A stretch of DNA of 64,000 bases from UBA7239 sp964509075 (lineage in GTDB: Bacteria; Pseudomonadota; Gammaproteobacteria; Pseudomonadales; UBA7239): assembly GCA_964509075.1 (NCBI GenBank), contig CAZDWC010000003.1, positions 279,288 through 343,287 of the forward strand, written 5' to 3'. Each line of letters opens with the position of its first letter. The stretch's first letter is position 1. The notes beneath the pieces were generated by a model. The model saw nothing but the letters and a program-made list of their open reading frames with translations, made no database searches and had not been told where the DNA came from. Below, piece by piece: positions 54,721-62,603 of the stretch. The translations under genes were made by a program, and so were the position numbers.

Positions 54721-55260
54721 ATGATTAATGAAATTAAAGATTCTGTGAAAAATGCCATGCATGAGCGAATGAACAGCCCAATACTTGGCACATTTTTAAT
54801 TTTTACTGTAAGTATTAATTGGAAAGTGTTTGTTGTTTTTTTTACATCCGATGCGCATGGGATGGAAAGGGTTTTCGAGATTGAAAGGGCAATATCTATT
54901 TCTGGTTTTGACTTTAATAGGCCGATATCGTGGACGGTTATTTCTTTGGCTGGATATCCGATGTTGAAGCTTATTTATACTATTTTCAATATGCTAACTT
55001 CTAGTTTTAATAGAACGATTATTATGGCTTTGGAGCGTGCAGATGATTATTTCTCACAGGTAAGGTCTGACATTTATAAAAATAGAACAGCGAGACTGTC
55101 TGATGCGCTTAAGCGCGGTGAATTTGTTGATGTGATTACGGCAATGGAGCGCATTTTTGAAAGGGAAATATCAGAAAATCGGCTAAGTGCTGATCGGCTG
55201 GATGTTATTATCGGTTACCTTTCTTCAGTGAGGAAATTGATACCCCAAAAAACAGAGTGA
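54721..55260 (+). CDS. Unknown membrane protein with SP-x-GTF start
   Basis: 179 residues. A short amphipathic helix (INEIKDSVKNAMHERM) precedes NSPILGTFLIFTVSINWKVF, the first membrane helix. A second helix is at about 78-100 (WTVISLAGYPMLKLIYTIFN). A soluble helical tail follows (FVDVITAMERIFEREISENR). The start resembles that of the protein at 30412 (SPFFLYF...NHD): Ser-Pro, hydrophobic residues, then Asn plus a charged residue. AT-rich; not a recognised family. It probably belongs to a class of phage membrane proteins such as exclusion factors. Confidence 0.6.
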   Translation: MINEIKDSVKNAMHERMNSPILGTFLIFTVSINWKVFVVFFTSDAHGMERVFEIERAISISGFDFNRPISWTVISLAGYPMLKLIYTIFNMLTSSFNRTIIMALERADDYFSQVRSDIYKNRTARLSDALKRGEFVDVITAMERIFEREISENRLSADRLDVIIGYLSSVRKLIPQKTE

Positions 55261-55336
55261 TTGCCATTCTCTGCTTTTGCAAACAGGCATATGTCAACAC
55301 ATTACTGATTTCAATAAATTGCCGGGAAAACGCACG

Positions 55337-55906
55337 ATGTTATCCATTTCTGTCGTTGATGCGCTAAGGCAGGCGCAGGCATCTGGTGAAATTATCGAAG
55401 TGATTTACTGGGGCGGCAGCCAGCCTGGGCGCCGTCGCCGGATACAGCCACGCAAGGTCAGCAGTGAAAAGGTAGATGCATTATGCCTAGCTACCGACAC
55501 CGTGAAATCATTTTTCGTGCACCAGATTGAGTTAGCAAGCGAGGTTGATCGCGCGCATAAAGACTTTGATGCCGAACACGGGCAGGTGTTGCGTGTTGCC
55601 GCCGCAAGGCTGGATGCCATGCTTCCGTCCGATATTTTGACATTGGTAGAGGGCGCGCTGGCTGAATTGCCGATTTCGCCGAGACTGGTACAGGTTGCGG
55701 AAAATGCGGTTGGTGTATTCAGGACATTCAAAAGCGGGAAAATTTACAAGCGGCCCGATGCTTTCATCCAATATATTCCAGACCACCATCAAAAGCCGTG
55801 GCATGTCGATTCCACTGGGTTGCAGCAGGCTGCAGCATATAGCCATGCCCACAAGGCGGTGCAACTGTTTTTGTCGCAGGTTAAATCGCTGCCTGAAAAA
55901 CCATAG
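55337..55906 (+). CDS. WYL-like domain protein
   Basis: 189 residues. The early part (IIEVIYWGGSQPGRRRRIQP, then LATDTVKSFFVHQIEL) looks like a WYL sensor domain, the ligand-binding module usually attached to HTH regulators, including several defence-system regulators. Here there is no N-terminal HTH. The C-terminal half is helical. The ATG at 55337 starts 10 residues before the domain; an ATG at 55277 is in frame. It is last of the plus-strand cassette except for a tiny gene after it. Confidence 0.6.
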   Translation: MLSISVVDALRQAQASGEIIEVIYWGGSQPGRRRRIQPRKVSSEKVDALCLATDTVKSFFVHQIELASEVDRAHKDFDAEHGQVLRVAAARLDAMLPSDILTLVEGALAELPISPRLVQVAENAVGVFRTFKSGKIYKRPDAFIQYIPDHHQKPWHVDSTGLQQAAAYSHAHKAVQLFLSQVKSLPEKP

Positions 55907-55984
55907 CAGCCACTCGGTCGCAGGCATACATTCCCGAGTCGTGACATAACAATGGGAACCGCCCTTGATACGGAGGCGGCACCC

Positions 55985-56095
55985 ATGATTGAACAACTTC
56001 AAATACTCAAACTGTTAGGCGATCTGGCTTTGACTGGCCTGTATATATGGCTGGCATGGCAGGATGTGAAATCAGCCATGCACAAGCGCGAGTGA
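55985..56095 (+). CDS. Tiny membrane protein, 36 residues
   Basis: GGAGG lies 9 bases before the ATG, a strong ribosome-binding site. The product begins MIEQLQILKLLGDLALTGLY, forming one membrane helix, and ends with a charged segment (DVKSAMHKRE). It converges with the methyltransferase gene 21 bases away. Function unknown. Confidence 0.55.
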   Translation: MIEQLQILKLLGDLALTGLYIWLAWQDVKSAMHKRE

Positions 56096-56116
56096 CCATC
56101 CTTGGCCACGGTCCGA

Positions 56117-57037
56117 TCATATAGCGGCCATTACTGCTTCAATAATCCTCGCTGCTGCGAGAGGCGGAACGGCATTGCCGGCCATATGCACTGTTAATCT
56201 GTGGCTGTCAGGACGGCGCGTGTCTCCCGGGAATGACATAGCGGCCAGGTTTTCGTCGGCAGTGAGCATGCGCATTCGTTGGCCGTCCACCACGGCCCAG
56301 CGGTCGCGAGTGGTAATGGTGCCGATGGGTCTGTCCAGTGCGCGGCCGGTGAGGCCAGATCCTGAGCCGTAGTACGGCATGAGGAAGCGTTCGCCGTACC
56401 TGGCTTTGCCATTGCTGGCGCGTCGCAGCGTGGCCGCTGCTCGGCCTTTGCGCTCGATTGGTGACCATTTACCTGCAGTGAAATCTACAAACGAAAGTGC
56501 TGGCACGTGCTGGTATTGTGGAAGGCGCAGGTACAGCGGCGTTCGGCTGCGGGTGGCCACCATAAACAGGCGCACGCGGTTTTGTGGCACGCCAAGGTCG
56601 GCACAGTCCACAACATGCGGTGCGAGCTGGTAGCCGAGCGCTTGCATGGCAGCAGACCACGCCGGGTAGAGTTCCCAGTCCAAGAATTCAGGGACGTTTT
56701 CGACTATCGCCGTGTGCGGCCTGTGAAACTCCAGCGCGGAAACAACGGCCCACGCTGTAGAGCGACTGGCATCATGCTGCGGGTTGCCATGTGCTTTGCC
56801 GCGAGCTCTGCTATGGCCTTGGCAACAGGGCGAGGCCAACAGTAGATCATGTTCTGGAACATTCGCCCAGTTGGCTTGGTGTAGGTCTTGGCAAACGTGA
56901 ATAGCCGCTGGGTGATTCTGGTTGTGCCAGTACACCGCATCTTGCCAGTGATTTGCTGACCACAGAACATTGATGCCGACCATGCGAGCCCCGGTAGACC
57001 AGCCGCCCAACCCTGAAAATAGATCAATCGCGTTCAC
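56117..57037 (-). CDS. Orphan C5-cytosine DNA methyltransferase
   Basis: 306 residues. Motif I is AIDLFSGLGGWSTGA near the N terminus, motif IV is LLASPCCQGHS with the catalytic Pro-Cys, motif VI is IVENVPEFL, and a C-terminal motif X-like MAGNAVPPLAA is present. The GTG at 57037 overlaps the upstream stop (GTGA). No restriction endonuclease gene is adjacent, so it probably protects phage DNA from host restriction. It is the last gene of the early operon. Confidence 0.9.
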   Translation of the reverse strand: MNAIDLFSGLGGWSTGARMVGINVLWSANHWQDAVYWHNQNHPAAIHVCQDLHQANWANVPEHDLLLASPCCQGHSRARGKAHGNPQHDASRSTAWAVVSALEFHRPHTAIVENVPEFLDWELYPAWSAAMQALGYQLAPHVVDCADLGVPQNRVRLFMVATRSRTPLYLRLPQYQHVPALSFVDFTAGKWSPIERKGRAAATLRRASNGKARYGERFLMPYYGSGSGLTGRALDRPIGTITTRDRWAVVDGQRMRMLTADENLAAMSFPGDTRRPDSHRLTVHMAGNAVPPLAAARIIEAVMAAI

Positions 57038-57228
57038 GGCTGCACCTTCAATTTTGATTTGATGCCAATTCGCGCCAGTGAAATGCTCACCCACTCGCCG
57101 CTGTCGTCTTGCTGTGCCCAGGGGAAGTTGTCGGCATCGAGCAACAGGTTGCCGTCTTGCCGTACGGGGATGGGGTCATCGAGAGGGATGAAGTGGCCGG
57201 CGGTGTCGTCTTGCCCGATGATCTGCAT
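57034..57228 (-). CDS. Small unknown early protein
   Basis: 64 residues. It begins MQIIGQDDTAGHFIPLDDPI and ends SISLARIGIKSKLKVQP. I prefer the ATG at 57228; GTGs at 57240 and 57237 are in frame. Its stop overlaps the start of the methyltransferase, so both are coupled. No recognised family. Confidence 0.55.
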   Translation of the reverse strand: MQIIGQDDTAGHFIPLDDPIPVRQDGNLLLDADNFPWAQQDDSGEWVSISLARIGIKSKLKVQP

Positions 57229-57233
57229 GGCGC

Positions 57234-57512
57234 TCACCACAGTTTTTCCCGGCCGTAGAGCGCCACTTCAGCCGTTGGAAAATCCAGCCAGTGTTTCTTG
57301 ATGCCCTTGGCCCAGCCGTACACATAGAACACGGCCAGCCCGATGATGGCCCACTGTTCCGCTTGCCATGCGCTAACGATCCAGAACGGTTGTGACAACA
57401 GCCCGAACACTGGCGCCCAGCGCGCGAGCCGTGGGTTGTTGGCGTAAACCAGCAGAATGGCGGCGAGGCCGAAAGTGGCGATGCCTACCTGGGTGATGAT
57501 GTGCAAATTCAT
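57234..57512 (-). CDS. Small membrane protein
   Basis: 92 residues with two to three hydrophobic helices (IITQVGIATFGLAAILLVYA, WAPVFGLLSQPFWIVSAW, WAIIGLAVFYVYGW), then a polar tail. Membrane proteins of this shape are common in phage early regions; the function is unknown. The tiny gene at 57518 ends 5 bases before its start, so the two are coupled. Confidence 0.62.
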   Translation of the reverse strand: MNLHIITQVGIATFGLAAILLVYANNPRLARWAPVFGLLSQPFWIVSAWQAEQWAIIGLAVFYVYGWAKGIKKHWLDFPTAEVALYGREKLW

Positions 57513-57517
57513 GATGC

Positions 57518-57610
57518 TCACTCCTTGGGTTTGATGGGGAGGATCACCAGCAGGAAGATGGCCACATACGCCGCCGCGAGTAGTGCGGTTTTGAGAGTGG
57601 CCACATCCAT
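57518..57610 (-). CDS. Tiny membrane protein, 30 residues
   Basis: Starts MDVATLKTALLAAAYVAIFL and ends LPIKPKE, one membrane helix with a basic tail. AAGG lies about 10 bases before the ATG. It is too short for most gene finders. It sits between the 143-residue early gene and the 92-residue membrane protein, so it is probably translated as part of the operon. Confidence 0.5.
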   Translation of the reverse strand: MDVATLKTALLAAAYVAIFLLVILPIKPKE

Positions 57611-57621
57611 GTCGGCTGGCC

Positions 57622-58053
57622 TTATTCCGCGCCGCCAGTGGCTGCTGGTGCGCTGTTGTCGCTTTCGGTAGATGCTTGGCTGTCATCGGTAGCGGGCTTG
57701 GCTCGCGAGGCTGCCAGTGCCGCCATGTGTTCCGATACGCGCTTGCCGTGATCCTGTTGTGCCTGTGCCCATAGCGTCTTCAGATCGGTGCGTGATTTCG
57801 CCATCGGTGTGTTCAGGTTGTTGGCCTTGGCCTCGGCCAGCACGGCGTCTGTGTCCACGATGTCTACCAGCACGCGGCCGCCGGTAATGCCGGCAAACTG
57901 CAGCTGGATTTCACGCGGGGCGACGGCCAAGCCGACTACGCCGGTGATGGATGTGGGCCAACCGATGGCCGAGGTGGCATCGGTCTGCGTGACGAATACA
58001 AATTGCACGGCGGGTTTTTCTGCGATCGGTGCGGCGGTGGGTTTCTTTGCCAT
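57622..58053 (-). CDS. Unknown early protein
   Basis: 143 residues. The ATG at 58053 follows GAGGA. The N terminus is Lys/Ala/Pro-rich, the middle is a compact domain (PAVQFVFVTQTDATSAIGWP, IQLQFAGITGGRVLVDIVDT), and the C terminus is disordered (Ser/Thr/Ala/Asp-rich). No recognised family. It may bind DNA given its position next to replication genes, but nothing in the sequence proves that. Confidence 0.55.
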   Translation of the reverse strand: MAKKPTAAPIAEKPAVQFVFVTQTDATSAIGWPTSITGVVGLAVAPREIQLQFAGITGGRVLVDIVDTDAVLAEAKANNLNTPMAKSRTDLKTLWAQAQQDHGKRVSEHMAALAASRAKPATDDSQASTESDNSAPAATGGAE

Positions 58054-58098
58054 GGGGAATTCCTCAAAAGAGGCCCGGCGCATGGCCGGGCCGGGTTG

Positions 58099-58407
58099 TC
58101 AGGCGGCTTCGGCGGTGTCGGTGGTTTGTTGTCCGGCGGTATCTGGTGCCTGATCAGGCTCCACGTACTCGACGATCAGTGCCGATTCAGGAACCACGTT
58201 GGTGAATTCCATCGTCTCGATGTCATCGACGAAAACAATCACGCCGGATTTGTCACTGTTTTTGAACATGATCACTTTCTTGTCAGTGACCGGATCCGCT
58301 GTTACCTCTTCAGGCTGTGGCATGCAGCGCGCATCGACGCTGATGGTGTGCAGGTGTTTGCCCTGGAAGGTGGCTTTTTTGATGCCGAGAAGCATTCGTG
58401 AACACAT
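58099..58407 (-). CDS. Unknown early protein
   Basis: 102 residues; AAGGAG seven bases before the ATG is a strong ribosome-binding site. It contains SVDARCMPQPEEVTADPVTD and a beta-rich IVFVDDIETMEFTNVV, ending in a disordered acidic tail. No recognised family. Confidence 0.58.
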   Translation of the reverse strand: MCSRMLLGIKKATFQGKHLHTISVDARCMPQPEEVTADPVTDKKVIMFKNSDKSGVIVFVDDIETMEFTNVVPESALIVEYVEPDQAPDTAGQQTTDTAEAA

Positions 58408-58476
58408 GGTGTATCTCCTTGCGGGGCAGTTAAGAAACCGCGCGCTGCCGCCCCGTGAAGCAGCGCACGGGGTGGA

Positions 58477-59085
58477 TCAAAACGAATGGAATGTGGCCAT
58501 CAGGTTGAAAATCAGGCGGCGCGTGTCGGGGTGCAGGTGGCGAATTTCGCGCATGTCCACATCCAGCTGCTCACTTAATTCCTTGGCGCGCAGCGGGCTG
58601 TAGAGTGCGAGCATGAAACACAGCAAGGTGCGCTGCTCTGGCGTCTCCAGCCACACGGCGTGCGCATTGAGTGCGCGGCTTTCTTTCGGGCACAATTCCC
58701 AAATGTTGCTGGCGTTCCAGTAGTTCTTGCTTTGCACACTGTTGCTGACGGTGAAAAACTGCTGGCCCAGCTGCTCGATGCCGCATTGCCACCAGTGCAG
58801 GAATGGTTCAAACGGCTTTTGATCCGGGTAGAGTTTGGCAAACTTGCGTGCGCGCAACACCAAGCGATTGATGAATAAATACTCGCGCATCTCGTTGAAC
58901 CAGCTGCCGCCGAGTGGGCGGCCACGGCGCAGAAATTCTTCATGCAGGGTTTCCGGCATAAAGGTGAGCATGTGGCGCGCCAGTGAATGTTGGCGCTGGT
59001 TATTCCAGCGCTCTTCCGGTTCGGCGAATGATGAAAAGTTGACGCGCTTCAAGTCGCCAACAATCTGCTGCATTTCTGCCTTCAT
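58477..59085 (-). CDS. Unknown early protein downstream of the primase
   Basis: 202 residues. The ATG overlaps the stop of the primase/helicase gene as ATGA, so the two are translated together and may act together in replication. Mostly helical with many aromatic residues (FLHWWQCGIEQLGQQFF). The C-terminal part has PEQRTLLCFMLALYSPLRAK, then a possible helical recognition segment. No recognised family. Confidence 0.6.
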   Translation of the reverse strand: MKAEMQQIVGDLKRVNFSSFAEPEERWNNQRQHSLARHMLTFMPETLHEEFLRRGRPLGGSWFNEMREYLFINRLVLRARKFAKLYPDQKPFEPFLHWWQCGIEQLGQQFFTVSNSVQSKNYWNASNIWELCPKESRALNAHAVWLETPEQRTLLCFMLALYSPLRAKELSEQLDVDMREIRHLHPDTRRLIFNLMATFHSF

Positions 59086-61745
59086 GATTTTTTCTCCGGC
59101 GTTTTTGACTCGAACACCCAGCAATGCACCATCTTTTTCATAATGGTGCTGCGCACCTTGCGTGTGCCAAGGAACTTGTGCGAACGGCATGCCGGTAGCA
59201 GCTTTTGCAGTTCACTGGTACTGGCCGGAAGGTCGGCTCTGTGTTTGTTTGCAACCATTTCAAAGTGCGGCATGGAAATGGCGATTTCTTGTGTGTTTGG
59301 GCTGTGATTCATGCGTGGTTCCGGGTATGGATCCAGTTCATCTTTTTCGGAATTGAGCAGGTCGTAGATTTCCCAGAACTTGCGCACATGCATATGGTCT
59401 GCATGCAGTGCGTTTTGACGTGAAACGGCGCGCTTGTAGATGAACTCTTCCATTTGCTTCAGGCGTTTTTCGGTGAAGCTGGGGAACAGCAGTTGCAGGC
59501 AGGCACAAAGAGCAGCGATTTGTGCGTGGTTGTGTATCAACCGATAGTTGGTGAGTTCGCCGCTGGCGAAACCAGTAGCAATGAAGTGCTGTTCATACTC
59601 TGCGTATTTGTCGAAAAACAGCTTTAAAATCTCAGTTTCTCGCTTCAGTATTGCAGTAAGAAAGCCTGCGTATTGTTCAGTGGTGGCTTTTTTGAAGAGC
59701 GTCTCGCTGTATTTGCGACCCTCTGCGGTGAAGTGGGTGGTGGTGAAGTGACACTGCGTAATGCGCTGCAATACCGCCTCCTCTGCATCTACCGGGGCGT
59801 TTTGCGCCATAACGATGGCGCCGCGAAAGGGGAGGTCTACCGTTTCATTGCCCAGCGTCTTGGCGCCCATGCCGCGCGTGCTGCGCCCGTTGTACATGGG
59901 CTTTAATTCGGAGTAGTCAAAGCTGCCCTTGCGTGCGCCACGATCATCACCACTGCGGTCACTCTCGATGAACACCACCGGCATGTTGGATATCTGGTTC
60001 AATTTCCGTGCGCGGCCGGATGGTGTTTCACGGCTTGGGTCAAAGCCTTCATATTCGCTTCGGCCGAACAGCACCCAGAGAAATTCGATCAGCAAGGTTT
60101 TACCGGCGCCAGCTTCACCTGTGAGTTCAAGGAAAGGGAAGCTTTTGTGAACCGCGCGGATCTGTTCGGCAAATGCAGAACCCAACCAGAAAGACAGCGA
60201 AAAAAGCCCGTTTGAACCGAATGTAAAAATGAAGGGGTCAAACCAGCTGTTGTCGAATTTATCGACTTTGGCAATGTTTATTCCGTGGAAACTGCTTTTG
60301 AATCGCCGTTTTCCGACAGTAAAATATTGCTGTTTGTTAATGTGTATCTCCCGGCCCTTACTGAAGGCGAATCCGGGAAACACGTAGACATCAATATCTT
60401 TGTCAAAACCAATGAATGGCACGGTTTCAACGTCAATGGGTGCGCGCTTGAACCAGCGCTCGCGAATGATGCGAAAGTGCTTTGCGGTTCCGTCCCAAAT
60501 GGCGCCAGTCGCATTCTTTATCAGCGCTCTGCCAAAGTTGTCGCCGTTGGCAATGCATGACCCATCCATTGCAATGAGCCTTTCCTTTGCGCCATTGTTG
60601 AACGTGATCCTGAAGAAGTAGGAAATCTCGCCGCTGATCTTGTCTGTTTGCCCGTAGAGAAATTCTGCAATGCAATTGCTGATGGGGTAGCAGTTCGATG
60701 TCGAAGAAAATGTTTTGAAACCTTCTTCATCCTGCAGCTTTGCGCCTTGGTGATCCAGTTTTTTGTTGAGCAGGGCTGTGTCAATTTCGCACTGATACCA
60801 CGCGTTTTCAAATTCCAGCACGGTGCTGGTGGATTTGTAGCGCCTGTGGTGTATGTAGAATTTCTGCTCGATGTTTTCGGCAATCAACAGGCTGCCGCGA
60901 TGCAGGCAGTCTTCCAGCAATTCATCATTCAGTTTGTTGTCGCGGAACAGTTCATCCCAATCACGACCGGCAGGCGCCAGTGCCACTTCATATTTCACGC
61001 CCAGTTTTTTCAGTTCTGCCGCGTATTTCAGGTTGGCGGCGCGGCCTGCCTTGTCGCCATCAAATGCCAGGCGCCATGTGATATCCATATCCTTCAGGCT
61101 TTCGATTAACTCGCGTGGTAGGTTGCTGGTGGAAAATGCCGCCACGCTTTTGAATCCGGCCTGCGACATGGCGATGGTGTGAAAAATGCCCTCGGTGATC
61201 GCAACGGTGTCGCCGTTTTCATACTGCTGGCCGGGTGGTTGCCAGTGTTTTCCGCTGTAACTGAATACGATGCGCGCTTTATCTTTGCCGTGTTTTTTCA
61301 GCTGTTGGACAGCCGATTCATCAATCACCCGTTCCCAGAAATCACTGCTTTCCGGCATGTAGAAACGCACGGTTTGCGCATATCCACCTTCCGGCAGTTG
61401 CATCTGGCCCTGCTTGTAGCAGCCCTTCAGTTTGGCGATGTCGAATCCGCGCCGTTCTCGCAGGTAGGCGTCTGCCGTGGCTTGCGGGTTTTCATCGCTG
61501 GGCTTGTAGCGCTCGCTCAGGTTTTCCAGCAAATAGCTGTATCGGTCTCGCGTGCTCTCGGTGTAACCGCACTTGTTCTGGTGGTTACAGGCCAGAATCC
61601 ACGGATTCTCGACGGGAACCCACACGCCGCGTTTGTGGCAATCAGGGCAGGTGCCGCCTTGCAGGAATTTTTTGTCTGGGCTTGGCTTCAGGCTCAGTTG
61701 GCCGTCACGCTCCAGCGCATCGAGGATGATGGTTTTGACTTCCAT
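59082..61745 (-). CDS. TOPRIM primase/helicase, replication protein
   Basis: 887 residues. An N-terminal zinc ribbon is made by CPDC at about 35-38 and the Cys pair around CNHQNKC. A TOPRIM domain carries VAITEGIFHTIA and later FDGDKAGRAA, the metal-binding Glu and Asp pattern. The C-terminal half is an AAA-type helicase with LTGEAGAGKTLLIEF (Walker A). This is the likely replication engine; no P2 gene A-type rolling-circle initiator was seen. The start follows GGGAG. It is the second gene of the early operon, 17 bases after the cox-like gene. Confidence 0.85.
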   Translation of the reverse strand: MEVKTIILDALERDGQLSLKPSPDKKFLQGGTCPDCHKRGVWVPVENPWILACNHQNKCGYTESTRDRYSYLLENLSERYKPSDENPQATADAYLRERRGFDIAKLKGCYKQGQMQLPEGGYAQTVRFYMPESSDFWERVIDESAVQQLKKHGKDKARIVFSYSGKHWQPPGQQYENGDTVAITEGIFHTIAMSQAGFKSVAAFSTSNLPRELIESLKDMDITWRLAFDGDKAGRAANLKYAAELKKLGVKYEVALAPAGRDWDELFRDNKLNDELLEDCLHRGSLLIAENIEQKFYIHHRRYKSTSTVLEFENAWYQCEIDTALLNKKLDHQGAKLQDEEGFKTFSSTSNCYPISNCIAEFLYGQTDKISGEISYFFRITFNNGAKERLIAMDGSCIANGDNFGRALIKNATGAIWDGTAKHFRIIRERWFKRAPIDVETVPFIGFDKDIDVYVFPGFAFSKGREIHINKQQYFTVGKRRFKSSFHGINIAKVDKFDNSWFDPFIFTFGSNGLFSLSFWLGSAFAEQIRAVHKSFPFLELTGEAGAGKTLLIEFLWVLFGRSEYEGFDPSRETPSGRARKLNQISNMPVVFIESDRSGDDRGARKGSFDYSELKPMYNGRSTRGMGAKTLGNETVDLPFRGAIVMAQNAPVDAEEAVLQRITQCHFTTTHFTAEGRKYSETLFKKATTEQYAGFLTAILKRETEILKLFFDKYAEYEQHFIATGFASGELTNYRLIHNHAQIAALCACLQLLFPSFTEKRLKQMEEFIYKRAVSRQNALHADHMHVRKFWEIYDLLNSEKDELDPYPEPRMNHSPNTQEIAISMPHFEMVANKHRADLPASTSELQKLLPACRSHKFLGTRKVRSTIMKKMVHCWVFESKTPEKKS

Positions 61746-61761
61746 GGTTCGCTCCCTGCGA

Positions 61762-62043
61762 TTACTGCGCAGATTGCGATTTGGCGATGTCCTGAAGGTT
61801 TTGGGCCGTTATGGCCGACAGGTTGATCATGATGTGGCGACCGCGTTTTACGGTCGGGATCAGTTTCTTGTTGATCCATCCCTGCAGCACGCCGGGGTCT
61901 ACCCCAGTGCCCTGGCAGTACCGTTCCTTGGTGCATTCGGGCATGCCCAGCGCGCGCATCAGCTGCAGGATCTTGTCTGCGATGTCCTGCGGGCTGGTAG
62001 GGTTTGCTTGCATATTGGCTTGGCTGTGTGCATTTTTATTCAT
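61762..62043 (-). CDS. Cox-like early regulator
   Basis: 93 residues in the P2 cox position, first gene of the leftward early operon. The centre has a DNA-binding-like segment (ECTKERYCQGTGVDPGVLQG, then WINKKLIPTVKRGRHIMINL), reminiscent of Cox/excisionase-type winged helices. Such proteins repress the integrase/repressor promoter and direct excision. It is divergent from the repressor gene over operator repeats. Confidence 0.72.
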   Translation of the reverse strand: MNKNAHSQANMQANPTSPQDIADKILQLMRALGMPECTKERYCQGTGVDPGVLQGWINKKLIPTVKRGRHIMINLSAITAQNLQDIAKSQSAQ

Positions 62044-62062
62044 GGTGTCCCCCGGCGACAAA

Positions 62063-62169
62063 GTGAAATAAAGTCACGCAAAGTGAACAAACTTCACGTG
62101 TCGCGCACAATAGGGCACGATAATTCACGCAGTCAAGGGATATTTACCCGAAAAGTGAAAATATTTCAC
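62063..62169. promoter_or_regulatory. Three 15-bp operators in the repressor/cox region
   Basis: Sites of the form GTGAA-N5-TTCAC: GTGAAATAAAGTCAC (62063-62077, one arm imperfect), GTGAACAAACTTCAC (62083-62097) and GTGAAAATATTTCAC (62155-62169). The first two are centred 20 bases apart, two helical turns. They are the probable binding sites of the lysogeny repressor or of Cox. A plausible leftward promoter is TTGACT (62136-62131) and TATTGT (62112-62107). Confidence 0.75.
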
Positions 62170-62187
62170 GATTCGTGGTTTTTTGCG

Positions 62188-62215
62188 TTGTCACTGTAAA
62201 AAATAGTTGTATATT
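62188..62215 (+). promoter_or_regulatory. Probable repressor-integrase promoter
   Basis: TTGTCA at 62188-62193, 16-base spacer, TATATT at 62210-62215. It lies between the operators and the repressor start at 62274. Confidence 0.5.
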
Positions 62216-62273
62216 GGGCAGGAAATGGCCACGGGATGGCTGTTTTTACACGCCACATAACGGAAGGGGATCT

Positions 62274-62603
62274 ATGAAAACGACAGCTAGCCAGCGCCTG
62301 AAGGGATTGCGCGAACTGACCGGCCTTAAACGCAAAGAGTTTGCCGACATTGTTGGTATTGACGAATCTCACCTGAAAAGCATCGAATTAAACCGTGCGC
62401 AGTTGAATGAAGATGACTACGCCAAGGTGTGTCGACACTTCCCCAGCTTTACCGCGTGGCTGACCTATGAGGGTGAAATTGACATTGCGGCACTGAAGCA
62501 AAAGCAGGAAGCCTTGATGAAATTCATCGCCTTGCGCATTGAATCCGGCATGGTTCCGGATGGGTATTTCATGGAAGAGGCTATTCCGCGCGAGGGCAAA
62601 TAA
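62274..62603 (+). CDS. XRE-family repressor (C)
   Basis: 109 residues with an N-terminal helix-turn-helix (RLKGLRELTGLKRKEFADIV, then GIDESHLKSIELN). GGAAGGGG sits before the ATG. Position and orientation match the P2 immunity repressor C: cotranscribed with integrase (the two overlap by one base) and divergent from cox. Lack of a RecA-cleavable peptidase domain suggests non-inducible lysogeny, as in P2. Confidence 0.82.
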   Translation: MKTTASQRLKGLRELTGLKRKEFADIVGIDESHLKSIELNRAQLNEDDYAKVCRHFPSFTAWLTYEGEIDIAALKQKQEALMKFIALRIESGMVPDGYFMEEAIPREGK

